Positions 28,843 through 36,282 are shown, counted from the stretch's first letter. The stretch is DNA of 64,000 nt from Lentisphaeria bacterium (GCA_900768505.1 CAAGED010000011.1:91637-155636), one strand, 5' to 3'. Made by a program: numbers and translations. Notes: generated by a model not told the origin, from the letters alone.

Positions 28843-29712
28843 ATGGCAAACCGGATTATAATAAAACCAACTCTCGCGGATTTACCAAAAATCCGCGACC
28901 GTTACCCTTTTATTTATCTGGAACGGGTACGGCTGGAGATTGACGACTCCAGTATCAAATGGATTTCGGCGGATGGTGAAATTTTCCGGCTGCCGGCAGC
29001 AACGTTGCAAACCCTGCTGCTGGGGCCGGGAATATCCATCACTCACGAAGCGGTAAAAGTATTAGGTTCCATTAATACCACCGTTTGCTGGGTAGGCGAG
29101 GATTCACTGCTTTTTTATGCCGTGGGACACTCGCCGACCGCCAATTCCCGCAATCTGAAAAAACAATATGAATTAGCGGCCAATCCGCAAAAATCCCTGG
29201 CAATTGCCAAAAAAATGTTTTCCAGCCGCTTTCCCGATGACCTCATCGCCGATAAAACTCTTACTGAATTAATGACCTTGGAGGGGAGCAGAGTGAAATC
29301 ATTTTATGCGGAACTGGCCAATCGTTATTTTGTGCAATGGCAGGGACGCGCCTACACACCCGGCAATTTTGAAGTTTCAGATTTAACCAATAAACTTATT
29401 ACAGCGTGCAACACCGCATTATATGCTTTGGTCACTTCAATAGTTTACTCATTGGGTTTATCGCCCCGTATCGGCTTTGTCCATTCCGGTTCGCCGTTGC
29501 CCTTTGTTTATGACATTGCCGATTTGTATAAAGCGGATTTAGTTTTTGATTTGGCGTTTTCACTAACCGGCAAAATGGCCGGAGTCTACAATCGGGCACA
29601 AGCATTGGAGGGATTTCGTCAACGGGTAATTGCGACGAAATTTATGAGCAAATGTCCTCTGGACATCCTTAACCTACTTGGAATAAAAAAGCTGGCGGAA
29701 CCGGAAAGATGA
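28843..29712 (+). CDS. cas1: Cas1e integrase of spacer acquisition
   Basis: Metal-dependent integrase that, with Cas2, inserts new spacers at the leader end. It has 289 residues. Catalytic residues are visible at Glu147 (LMTLEGSR), His214 (FVHSGS) and Asp227 (VYDIADLYK). All are intact, so adaptation should be possible. It directly follows cas5e and overlaps cas2 by 4 bases (ATGA). Confidence 0.98.
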   Translation: MANRIIIKPTLADLPKIRDRYPFIYLERVRLEIDDSSIKWISADGEIFRLPAATLQTLLLGPGISITHEAVKVLGSINTTVCWVGEDSLLFYAVGHSPTANSRNLKKQYELAANPQKSLAIAKKMFSSRFPDDLIADKTLTELMTLEGSRVKSFYAELANRYFVQWQGRAYTPGNFEVSDLTNKLITACNTALYALVTSIVYSLGLSPRIGFVHSGSPLPFVYDIADLYKADLVFDLAFSLTGKMAGVYNRAQALEGFRQRVIATKFMSKCPLDILNLLGIKKLAEPER

Positions 29713-29987
29713 TCGTCATAACAGCTAATTATCTTCCAGATGCGGTTCGCGGCAAAATCAAACTTTGGTTTGAAGAACCGCGCCCCAATGTTTTTGTTTC
29801 TGGCATAAAAGATTCATTGGCCATGGGAGTAGTGGAGTTGCTAATGGAGCATTGTCCGGAGCGTTCCGGTCTGCTGATTTTTGTAGAAATTTCCGTTCCG
29901 CCTTTTTTTCGCATTTATTCCAAGGGAACACCGGCTAAAAGCATCACCTCCATTAGCGGTCTGCAATTAATCGTAGAAAAAAGTTAA
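29709..29987 (+). CDS. cas2: Cas2e, structural partner of Cas1
   Basis: A 92-residue Cas2 of the type I-E subfamily. It starts MIVITANYLPDAVRGKIKLW and has the internal FVSGIKDSLAMGVVELLM segment typical of Cas2e. It forms the central dimer of the Cas1-Cas2 integrase. It is the last cas gene, 73 bases before the first CRISPR repeat. Confidence 0.97.
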   Translation: MIVITANYLPDAVRGKIKLWFEEPRPNVFVSGIKDSLAMGVVELLMEHCPERSGLLIFVEISVPPFFRIYSKGTPAKSITSISGLQLIVEKS

Positions 29988-30006
29988 TTTTTTTCTTGTG
30001 TGTTTT

Positions 30007-30035
30007 TTGACAACCACATAATCTTGTACTATATT
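30007..30035 (+). promoter_or_regulatory. CRISPR leader promoter
   Basis: TTGACA and TATATT are separated by exactly 17 bases, about 26 bases before the first repeat, within the short AT-rich leader 29988-30060. It would drive pre-crRNA in the plus direction. This, and the degenerate repeats at the far end, set the array orientation. Confidence 0.8.
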
Positions 30036-30060
30036 AAACAAAGAGACCCCAAATCTTCCA

Positions 30061-31249
30061 GTCTTCCCCACGCCCGTGGGGGTGTTTCTCTTATCTTTCT
30101 ATTTTACCATCTGGTGGTCTTGTCTTCCCCACGCCCGTGGGGGTGTTTCTACATCTTGAGTTGATGACTGGACATTTCACTGGTCTTCCCCACGCCCGTG
30201 GGGGTGTTTCTAGTAGCGGGGGAATCAAATAAACCCCCGGCAAGTCTTCCCCACGCCCGTGGGGGTGTTTCTAGTTCCGAATGCCAGCGCCACGCCAAAT
30301 AACAGTCTTCCCCACGCCCGTGGGGGTGTTTCCCCTTTTTGATTATTTTGCGCGGAACCGGAGACGTCTTCCCCACGCCCGTGGGGGTGTTTCTCGCAAG
30401 GGCGTTTAAAGCGTTCTAACTCACCGGTCTTCCCCACGCCCGTGGGGGTGTTTCTAAAAAGTATGTGCCGCCATCAAAGTACGCACAGTCTTCCCCACGC
30501 CCGTGGGGGTGTTTCTGAAAAACAAGCCTTTTGTGGCTACATCTGTCAGTCTTCCCCACGCCCGTGGGGGTGTTTCTAAAATTATCGATAAAATCAGTAT
30601 AATTCAACTGTCTTCCCCACGCCCGTGGGGGTGTTTCTGCGATTATAGCAAGAATTGTACGAGCTGCGTAGTCTTCCCCACGCCCGTGGGGGTGTTTCTC
30701 TGATGAGCATTTAAAAAATCAAGCTGCTTATGTCTTCCCCACGCCCGTGGGGGTGTTTCTAAATAAAGACTGTATATATTTACAGTCTTTTAGTCTTCCC
30801 CACGCCCGTGGGGGTGTTTCTTGCTGGTGTACACCAGGTCCGGAGGCAGGTCCGTCTTCCCCACGCCCGTGGGGGTGTTTCTAGTAATGGTACTGCGGAA
30901 GGTAAGAATCTTTTGTCTTCCCCACGCCCGTGGGGGTGTTTCCTTCGTCCTCATAACCCACGAGCAACTCAACAGGTCTTCCCCACGCCCGTGGGGGTGT
31001 TTCCCGGAATTAGTAATTGCCTTTGGTGATTTGACTGTCTTCCCCACGCCCGTGGGGGTGTTTCCAGATACTTACAAACTTTGTCGAGCAGTAGTCAGTC
31101 TTCCCCACGCCCGTGGGGGTGTTTCTAACTGAAGCCATGATACACCCCCTACCCTACAGTCTTCCCCACGCCCGTGGGGGTGTTTCTCAAAGACGTAAAA
31201 GAAATCACTAAAATGTTTGGGTCTTCCCCACGCCCGTGGGGGTGTTTCT
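30061..31249 (+). CRISPR. Type I-E CRISPR array, 20 repeats
   Basis: Twenty 29-base repeats start at 30061 and recur every 61 bases. Spacers are 32 bases, except number 19, which is 33. The repeat begins GTCTTCCCCACGCCC and ends GTGGGGGTGTTTCT. CCCCAC pairs with GTGGGG around a GCCC loop, leaving the 8-base handle GTGTTTCT expected for Cas6e. All copies are identical except for the last base, which is T in most and C in repeats 5, 15, 16 and 17. The 20th spacer (31250-31281) is followed by an insertion rather than a repeat (separate entry). Spacers 3, 12 and 13 contain inverted repeats. Confidence 0.99.
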
Positions 31250-31281
31250 CCGCAGATACTGAAAATTTTACAAGAACTAAA

Positions 31282-31420
31282 TTTTAAAGCAAAGGATTTA
31301 AAATGAAACTGAAATTGATTAGAGTATTAGAATTAATAGCAAAAATAGTTTTAGCCGTTTTAAGTTTAGTACTAATACTATTAATAATTACTTCGGGCGG
31401 TAAGGTCAAAAAGAACTAAA
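31282..31420 (+). mobile_element. 139-bp insertion within the CRISPR array
   Basis: The 20th spacer ends AAGAACTAAA (31272-31281). The same 10 bases recur at 31411-31420, directly before the next repeat. Removing 31282-31420 leaves a 32-base spacer, the exact standard length, joined to a repeat. This is the footprint of an insertion with a 10-base target duplication. The insert holds a ribosome site (AAAGG) and one short ORF whose stop codon lies inside the duplicated bases. No terminal inverted repeats are visible. Classification as a mobile element is inference. Confidence 0.6.
31303..31419 (+). CDS. 38-residue hydrophobic peptide inside the CRISPR array
   Basis: ATG 31303 is preceded by AAAGGA with a 7-base spacer and opens a 38-codon frame, too short for most gene callers. 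The peptide starts MKLKLIRVLELIAKI, has a continuous hydrophobic stretch (residues about 11-30, rich in Leu, Ile and Val) and ends in a basic tail SGGKVKKN. This is the look of a single-pass inner-membrane peptide such as type I toxins or holin-like peptides. It lies between CRISPR repeats 20 and 21 and would be transcribed from the leader promoter with the pre-crRNA. Translation is not proven. Confidence 0.5.
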   Translation: MKLKLIRVLELIAKIVLAVLSLVLILLIITSGGKVKKN

Positions 31421-31510
31421 GTATTCCCCACGCCCGTGGGGGTGTTTCTTGTGTTCCTGCTGTTTGTTCTCATCCTTGTACGTCTTCCCCACGCCAGTGG
31501 GGGTGTTTCC
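31421..31510 (+). CRISPR. Leader-distal CRISPR unit: two diverged repeats, one spacer
   Basis: The repeats at 31421-31449 (third base A instead of C) and 31482-31510 (loop base 15 A instead of C, last base C) flank a normal 32-base spacer (31450-31481). Each differs from the consensus at one internal base, as expected for the old, leader-distal end. They were separated from the main array by the 139-bp insertion. Confidence 0.92.
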
Positions 31511-31547
31511 CTAATTTTAAATTCCTATTTTACGAAAGGTTATTATT

Positions 31548-31751
31548 ATGAAAACAAATATTATAAATGAATTAATTAAATTATTTTTTATAGCATATAT
31601 GAAGGAATACACGCCACTGAAAAGAAAATACGGTATCACTCGTAGTAACAAAAATAACTTAATTAAGCAATTATTTAATGGCACATATAAAGGCTATACG
31701 CCACCGAAAAAAAATCCGGTATCACCAGGAGTAACAAAAAATCATGCATGA
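31548..31751 (+). CDS. Small protein of unknown function next to CRISPR array
   Basis: A 67-residue frame beginning 37 bases after the last recognisable repeat. AAAGG lies 9 bases before ATG 31548. The product starts MKTNIINELIKLFFIAYMKE, has a short hydrophobic patch, and contains an internal duplication: KEYTPLKRKYGITRSNKN resembles KGYTPPKKNPVSPGVTKN. It is rich in Lys, Asn and Thr with no known domain recognised. The duplication is also visible in DNA with one-base indels between copies, yet the frame stays open. It could be real, or chance in AT-rich sequence. Confidence 0.35.
   Translation: MKTNIINELIKLFFIAYMKEYTPLKRKYGITRSNKNNLIKQLFNGTYKGYTPPKKNPVSPGVTKNHA
31570..31745 (+). repeat. 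Imperfect tandem duplication, period about 88 bases
   Basis: Two copies (about 31570-31657 and 31658-31745) share blocks such as TTAATTAA, ACGCCAC, CGGTATCAC and AGTAACAAAAA in the same order at 88-base spacing, with substitutions and one-base indels. It covers most of the small ORF at 31548. Confidence 0.6.
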
Positions 31752-31790
31752 GAGGAACAAACATGAGAGGTAGGTGAAAATACCGAAAGG

Positions 31791-31819
31791 GTCTTCTCCT
31801 CGCCTGCAGGAGGGGGCGT
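31791..31819 (+). repeat. Possible degenerate CRISPR repeat
   Basis: GTCTTCTCCTCGCC aligns with the start of the CRISPR repeat (12 of 14 bases). The element keeps a hairpin (CTCCT with AGGAG), and overall 18 of 29 positions agree with the consensus. It may be the decayed last repeat. Confidence 0.3.
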
Positions 31820-31926
31820 AAGCGGCAATACTTGCTAAATCTGCCATCTCCAGAGTTAGTACAACCGTATATTGCCTCCATTGAAACTTGTGATAAATTA
31901 AGAGAGTGTCAGAAAGGAAGTCGCCA

Positions 31927-32025
31927 ATGAGCGCAAAAAAATGGACTGGCAAGGAAAAGTTGACAATCGTATTGCAAGATTTGAAAGGCGTTTGCAGTGT
32001 CATGGATTGGCATGCAAAATATTGA
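31927..32025 (+). pseudogene. IS3-type transposase OrfA remnant
   Basis: The 32-residue frame starts MSAKKWTGKEKLTIVLQDLK, the characteristic amino end of IS3/IS911-type OrfA helix-turn-helix proteins (W-x-x-E-x-K-x-x-I-V-L-x-x-L-K-G). It then runs into a stop where the family continues for about 60 more residues. Nothing of OrfB follows, so this is a dead fragment. Confidence 0.6.
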
Positions 32026-32082
32026 GTATTGTTGAAAAAACAATTTGTTCACTGTCGCCGAAGAAGATATTTATATAGCACT

Positions 32083-32330
32083 GAATCGACTCGGCCCAAA
32101 GAGCAAAACATCGCCATCTGGCCGAATTGAGTAACCTTTCCGACGCATTATACAAAGTGCCGTTTGATTTGATGCCGCCGCCGAAAATGATCGGCTTCAT
32201 CATTCCGAATGATGGCAGTAAATGTCTTTTGTGGGATTTTGCCGTAATGCTCGTTTAGGTGGAAGCCGCAACAGACCTGGATTTCTTTTCACGCGTGCCG
32301 AAAACAGAACAGGAAACATTGGCGCAATAA
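32083..32330 (+). pseudogene. Decayed DNA/RNA non-specific endonuclease (C-terminal part)
   Basis: Reading through two one-base deletions and one in-frame stop gives VTFPTHY, then KVPFDLMPPPKMIGFIIPND, and finally VEAATDLDFFSRVPKTEQ to a stop at 32330. These match the carboxyl half of the NUC1/EndoG-like family (VPTHYYKV, KMIGFIxPN, TGLDFF). The catalytic DRGH region is missing. Several independent lesions make sequencing error unlikely. In life such enzymes are secreted or toxic nucleases. Confidence 0.6.
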
Positions 32331-32333
32331 GTG

Positions 32334-32801
32334 TCAAAGACTGGTCTTGGCACAAGTAAAATTCATCATGGTCAATATCTGTTCAAGGATTTTTTCTTGA
32401 ACAAACGGTAAATATTCTTCATATGCCGTCGCCGCTCGAATATTTGTCAAACGTCCAACTGATTGAGGAATATCTATAACAAATTCTTTTGGGATAGCCC
32501 ATGCCACAGGAAGTGAAAAACTTTGATAATCGCTGATATCTTCCTTTTTTCCTCTAAAACTTGCGATAAAGCTTTCCTTTACAAAGCCGATCCCCTTAAA
32601 TACGGATTCTCCTTCTGCCAGGTCAATTTGCTTTCAAATACAAGATATCGCCAGCTTTAAGAGAAGCTAAAAATGAATATAAATCTTCGGCGCTTTCTCA
32701 TCCCAACCCAATTAAAATGTTTCACTTTGGAAAAAAGAAGACGCTAATTCTTGCCCATCCCAAATTGAACCGACTCCATAAATAGCCATAGTTTTATCCA
32801 T
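32334..32801 (-). pseudogene. Frameshifted gene of unknown function
   Basis: ATG 32801 opens MDKTMAIYGVGSIWDGQELA, breaks after about 29 codons, continues in another frame (LGWDEKAP, then SLKAGDILYLKAN), and finally in a third frame gives a long clean stretch from GESVFKGIGFVKESFIASF to a stop at 32334. The pattern 'GWD ... LKAGDILYLK ... GIGFV' suggests a small wedge- or PUA/EVE-like modified-base or nucleotide sensor, but I do not recognise the family with confidence. It lies tail to tail with the endonuclease remnant. Confidence 0.5.
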
Positions 32802-32897
32802 TAAAAATTATGTTGCTCGGTTATGGTCGTTCGTAGCGCAGTTTGCACCGACCGTGATTGGAATATTGAACTGTCAGTTATGACTAAAGGTAAAAAA

Positions 32898-32987
32898 TGG
32901 CGGAGAGAGAGGGATTCGAACCCTCGGTAAAGTTGCCCCTACACAGCATTTCCAATGCTGCGCCTTCGTCCACTCGGCCATCTCTCC
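32898..32987 (-). tRNA. tRNA-Ser (GGA)
   Basis: On the minus strand the acceptor stem GGAGAGA/TCTCTCC, D-arm TGGCCGAGTGG, anticodon stem-loop with TTGGAAA (anticodon GGA), a long variable arm typical of serine tRNAs, T-arm GGTTCGAATCC, discriminator G and an encoded CCA are all present. Confidence 0.97.
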
Positions 32988-33404
32988 GCTGATTGTTGGA
33001 TGTCTCCCGCCTTATTAACCCAGGAACAACACCAACTGAACTCAATACCCCTTAATATAATTTGATTTTATGTATTTTCAAGTTCAATTTCGTTTTTTCA
33101 CATTTTTTTTTAATCTTGTTCCAAAAGAAAAACATTCCTCTCATTTTTGAGGTGTATTTTAATAATTTAAGCGACTGCTGCTCTTGTTTACAAGTTTGAT
33201 ATTGACGCTACTGCCTGTTAAAACGCCAGAAGTTATGACGAATCAATGAACTTTTAGTGATAATACCCAAAACAATATATGAGAATTTGCGAAAGTCGCA
33301 GCAGAAAAGGCCGAAAAGAAATGTAAATAAGCCATGTAAAATAAAAATATATAGGACTATACAATTATTTGCAAAAAAATATGCATGATAACTGCATCAT
33401 GAAA
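32988..33404 (+). other. Non-coding AT-rich gap between two tRNA genes
   Basis: No convincing ORF, repeat or structured RNA is seen in this stretch. Short ORFs that cross it overlap the tRNA-Thr gene and lack ribosome sites. Confidence 0.5.
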
Positions 33405-33443
33405 ATAAAAAGCGGCCTGCAATATAAATCATTGCAAGTCGCT
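33405..33443 (-). terminator. Terminator of tRNA-Thr
   Basis: On the minus strand AGCGACTTGCAAT and ATTGCAGGCCGCT form a 13-position hairpin with two mismatches around a 7-base loop, followed by TTTTTATTTT. It lies 20 bases after the tRNA-Thr 3' end. Confidence 0.75.
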
Positions 33444-33463
33444 TTATTCAAACAATTTAAAAC

Positions 33464-33539
33464 TGGAGCCAATAATCGGAATCGAACCGATGACCTATTC
33501 ATTACGAGTGAATTGCTCTACCGACTGAGCTATATTGGC
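33464..33539 (-). tRNA. tRNA-Thr (CGT)
   Basis: A 76-base cloverleaf on the minus strand: acceptor GCCAATA/TATTGGC, D-arm AGCTCAGTCGGTAGAGC, anticodon loop CTCGTAA (anticodon CGT), T-arm CGGTTCGATTCCG, with encoded CCA. The discriminator base is T. Confidence 0.97.
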
Positions 33540-33613
33540 CCGCATTGTTCCATCAATATATCACAAATTTCTTGAAAATCCAGTTAATTTTGAGTTTTTT
33601 TTTGATTTTGAAC

Positions 33614-35428
33614 TCACTTTTTACTCTTTTCGCAGCCTAAATATTCCTGGTATGCCTTGGAAACCCGGGGTGGCAACCCCTCGGCCGAAGCCTGACGCAA
33701 CAACTCTTCCGGCAATTGCGGTACGGAAATCTGAAATTTTTCCCATAAATTTATCCACAAATCAAAAATATATGCATTCTTCAAATGTACATTGGCGCTC
33801 AACTCATCCTCCAGCACCTGATTGACAATCGCACAATAACCCCTGATATACAAATAATCCAGCCACGCCCTGGATAAATTTTTTAATCGAATGACACGTT
33901 CCTTGTCCAATGGAGCCATACTGCTGGCCATGCGGGGAATTATTGGCTGATTCAAATCAATTATACCGGCACCGATGCCAACCACAAATAAATTGTCATT
34001 CATTTGAAGCGACTTCTTATCGGACAACTTAATTTTATCATCACCCAAACGGTAAAAGTTCTGCATCAGCACGGAATTATTATTCTCCGCATATTGTTGC
34101 GCCGGAGCTGATTTTTCGACCGGCAACACCATTTTCGGCACCAAATCCTCACTGCGGTCGGAGTAAAGCAAATCCAATGCCGGCAGCAATTTATCAGCAT
34201 AAACCTGATATCCTTCCTTACTCAAATGCAGCATATCCGGAGAATAAAGCTCCTTCTTCAAAATATTTTTCTGCAAATCCAAATCCCATTCACTGAACGT
34301 GGCAGTTAAATCCAAAACATTAAGTTTTTTTTCTGCCGCCAAACTCCTCAATTTCTGATTAATCAACTCCACCTGCTCAAAATTATGCGTCTGAAAGGCT
34401 AATGCACGGGGTAAAATCGGAATTAACAATATTTTACACTGCGGCGCCGCAGTTTGGATATAATCAATTATACTTTCGACTCCGGATGAAACATCATTAA
34501 TTGAATTCTTCATGTTTATATTATTGGTGCCAATGAGCAAAATCACTCCAGACGGCGGATTTTTTGCCAAATCCGTATCCCTTAATCGCGCCAACAAATT
34601 CTCCGTACAGTCGCCATTTATTCCGAAATTATAAATTCCCCTTCCTTGCAGTTTCTCTGCCCAGATTGCCTTATTCCACCCCTGAGTAATGGAATCACCG
34701 CCAAAAATAATTCTTTCACCTCTTGCCGCCAAATAAGCCTCTTTCAACTGCTGATGACGCAGCAACCACCCCTTCCCCATATATCCGGCCGCGTTGGTCA
34801 TATTGCCAAGATCATGGGGTGCAATGGTGGATCCAGGACGATATTGTTCCGGAGATAACACTTTAATATGCACATTTTTTAAAGTCAAACTCAACGGTTT
34901 CTGGTAAAAGGTGATTGTCAGGGCGCTCTGATCCACCAACGTCTTGTCTGCGCCGGATTTCTGGTTTCCCAGCAAATCACTCCACATCGGAGTAATTTCA
35001 AAGCAGAACGAATACTTTCCCGGCATCGTTTTTCCACCCTTGCCGTTAAATCCCCAGCGCTGGTTAAGTGCCATGGAGTGGATATTTTTTATACCGATGG
35101 CAAATGCTCCCTCCCCCTCACAACTTGCGATTTCAAAATCTACCTGGGCTCGCACACTGCCGTCTTTGCTACGCTGCGACGGCAGAATTGTCCAGGGTAA
35201 TTGAACGATGCCGACCTCCGAACCATCAAAACGAAAATTTATCCCGGACGCCACCCCCTCCTCGGTGATTTTCACCACCTGCGGCGTAGGCGTTTCCCAA
35301 TTTTCACTCTCCGACAAACTTGCTGATGCAGCGGACACGGCCGCCAAATCCCGTTCTTCCATTGAAAAAGTGTTTTGCGCCATTCCGGTTAAAACCAGCA
35401 CCACTAAAAAAATCCGCCAATTGTTCAT
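33614..35428 (-). CDS. Secreted SGNH/GDSL hydrolase
   Basis: A 604-residue exported protein. A signal peptide (NNWRIFLVVLVLTGMAQNTFS) is followed by a beta-sandwich-like amino domain to about residue 195, then an SGNH esterase domain (about 235-420). The catalytic Ser246 is in FGGDSITQG, the oxyanion residues are in NFGINGD and LLIGTNN (Asn302), and the Asp398-His401 pair is in SPDMLHLS. A 180-residue helical tail follows. The domain is closest in pattern to platelet-activating-factor acetylhydrolase-like enzymes. In a polysaccharide-degrading bacterium it probably removes acetyl or other ester groups from glycans (inference). It stands 30 bases downstream of the marC-like gene on the same strand. 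Confidence 0.88.
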   Translation of the reverse strand: MNNWRIFLVVLVLTGMAQNTFSMEERDLAAVSAASASLSESENWETPTPQVVKITEEGVASGINFRFDGSEVGIVQLPWTILPSQRSKDGSVRAQVDFEIASCEGEGAFAIGIKNIHSMALNQRWGFNGKGGKTMPGKYSFCFEITPMWSDLLGNQKSGADKTLVDQSALTITFYQKPLSLTLKNVHIKVLSPEQYRPGSTIAPHDLGNMTNAAGYMGKGWLLRHQQLKEAYLAARGERIIFGGDSITQGWNKAIWAEKLQGRGIYNFGINGDCTENLLARLRDTDLAKNPPSGVILLIGTNNINMKNSINDVSSGVESIIDYIQTAAPQCKILLIPILPRALAFQTHNFEQVELINQKLRSLAAEKKLNVLDLTATFSEWDLDLQKNILKKELYSPDMLHLSKEGYQVYADKLLPALDLLYSDRSEDLVPKMVLPVEKSAPAQQYAENNNSVLMQNFYRLGDDKIKLSDKKSLQMNDNLFVVGIGAGIIDLNQPIIPRMASSMAPLDKERVIRLKNLSRAWLDYLYIRGYCAIVNQVLEDELSANVHLKNAYIFDLWINLWEKFQISVPQLPEELLRQASAEGLPPRVSKAYQEYLGCEKSKK

Positions 35429-35458
35429 TCTCTCTCCATTTTTTGTTTTCCTGGAAAA

Positions 35459-36067
35459 TTATTTTTTCAAAAAAGCCGCCACTCCGGTAAAAATCATTTG
35501 CGACGCCAAGGCCGCCAACACCAAACCGGTTAATTTACTCATAATAACGATCCCCCGCTTCCCCAGCATTTTTTCGATAATTTCACCCAGCAGCAATATC
35601 ATGCACAAACCACCAAGTGCGGCGATAAGTGCTACACAACTGACTAATTTTTCGGCAACGCCATTGGTTTCCGCACCCAACACCAGCAACGCGCCGGTGG
35701 TACCGGGACCAATGGTGATCGGAATTGCCAGCGGGACAACGGCAATGTCATTATTTTCCACATCACCCACGTTAATTTCGGCGGGTAGATTATTCACCAG
35801 TCCCACGGCGGAGAGGAAGAGCAATGCACCGCCGCCGATTCGGAACGAATCCAGCGTGATGCCGAACAACTCAAAAATCAAATTACCGAAAAACAATAAT
35901 ACCAGCGACACCACCAGCGATGAAAAAACAATTTTAAACACCAATTTCCGCCGTCTTGCCTGATTCACCCCGCCGGTCATGGAGAGATACATGGACAACA
36001 CAAAAAACGGTGTCATAATGAAAAAGAATTTCAGCCAAGTGGAAAAAAACAATCCCCCCAAATCCAT
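35459..36067 (-). CDS. MarC family integral membrane protein
   Basis: A 202-residue protein with six membrane segments. The family motif VVPLAIPITIGPGTTGALLV is present in the middle, and TPFFVLSMYLSMT at the start matches the first conserved block of MarC (the UPF0056 group). The function of the family is unsettled; the link to multiple antibiotic resistance has been withdrawn for E. coli marC. The start ATG 36067 has a GGAG 13 bases upstream. Confidence 0.9.
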   Translation of the reverse strand: MDLGGLFFSTWLKFFFIMTPFFVLSMYLSMTGGVNQARRRKLVFKIVFSSLVVSLVLLFFGNLIFELFGITLDSFRIGGGALLFLSAVGLVNNLPAEINVGDVENNDIAVVPLAIPITIGPGTTGALLVLGAETNGVAEKLVSCVALIAALGGLCMILLLGEIIEKMLGKRGIVIMSKLTGLVLAALASQMIFTGVAAFLKK

Positions 36068-36282
36068 ATAAAAACTAAGCTCCAGGTTTCAGGTTGAACA
36101 AAAAGTCATTATTTCACTAATATACATTGTTTCCGCAAAAAAATCAATAAAACTCAATAATTTGCGACATAAAAAAATCGCGTCAGGACGGAAGAACACC
36201 TGTGCGATATTAGACTCTCTTCTCAGAAGACAAAATATTTGCCTGCCTCTCCGATGTAAAAAAACAAAAAAATTATCTTTTT

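Noticed and set aside
30149..31132. Frames of 60-100 residues with repeated PHARGGV / HPHGRGED
   Set aside because: They are translations of the CRISPR repeats and have no coding meaning.
31267..31281. TACAAG shared by the complement of the last spacer and the region before the 38-residue ORF
   Set aside because: Only six bases and at the non-seed end of the spacer; not enough to support a CreA-like guide.
33369..33575. A 68-residue plus-strand frame over the tRNA-Thr gene
   Set aside because: It lies across a clear tRNA and a terminator and has no ribosome site.
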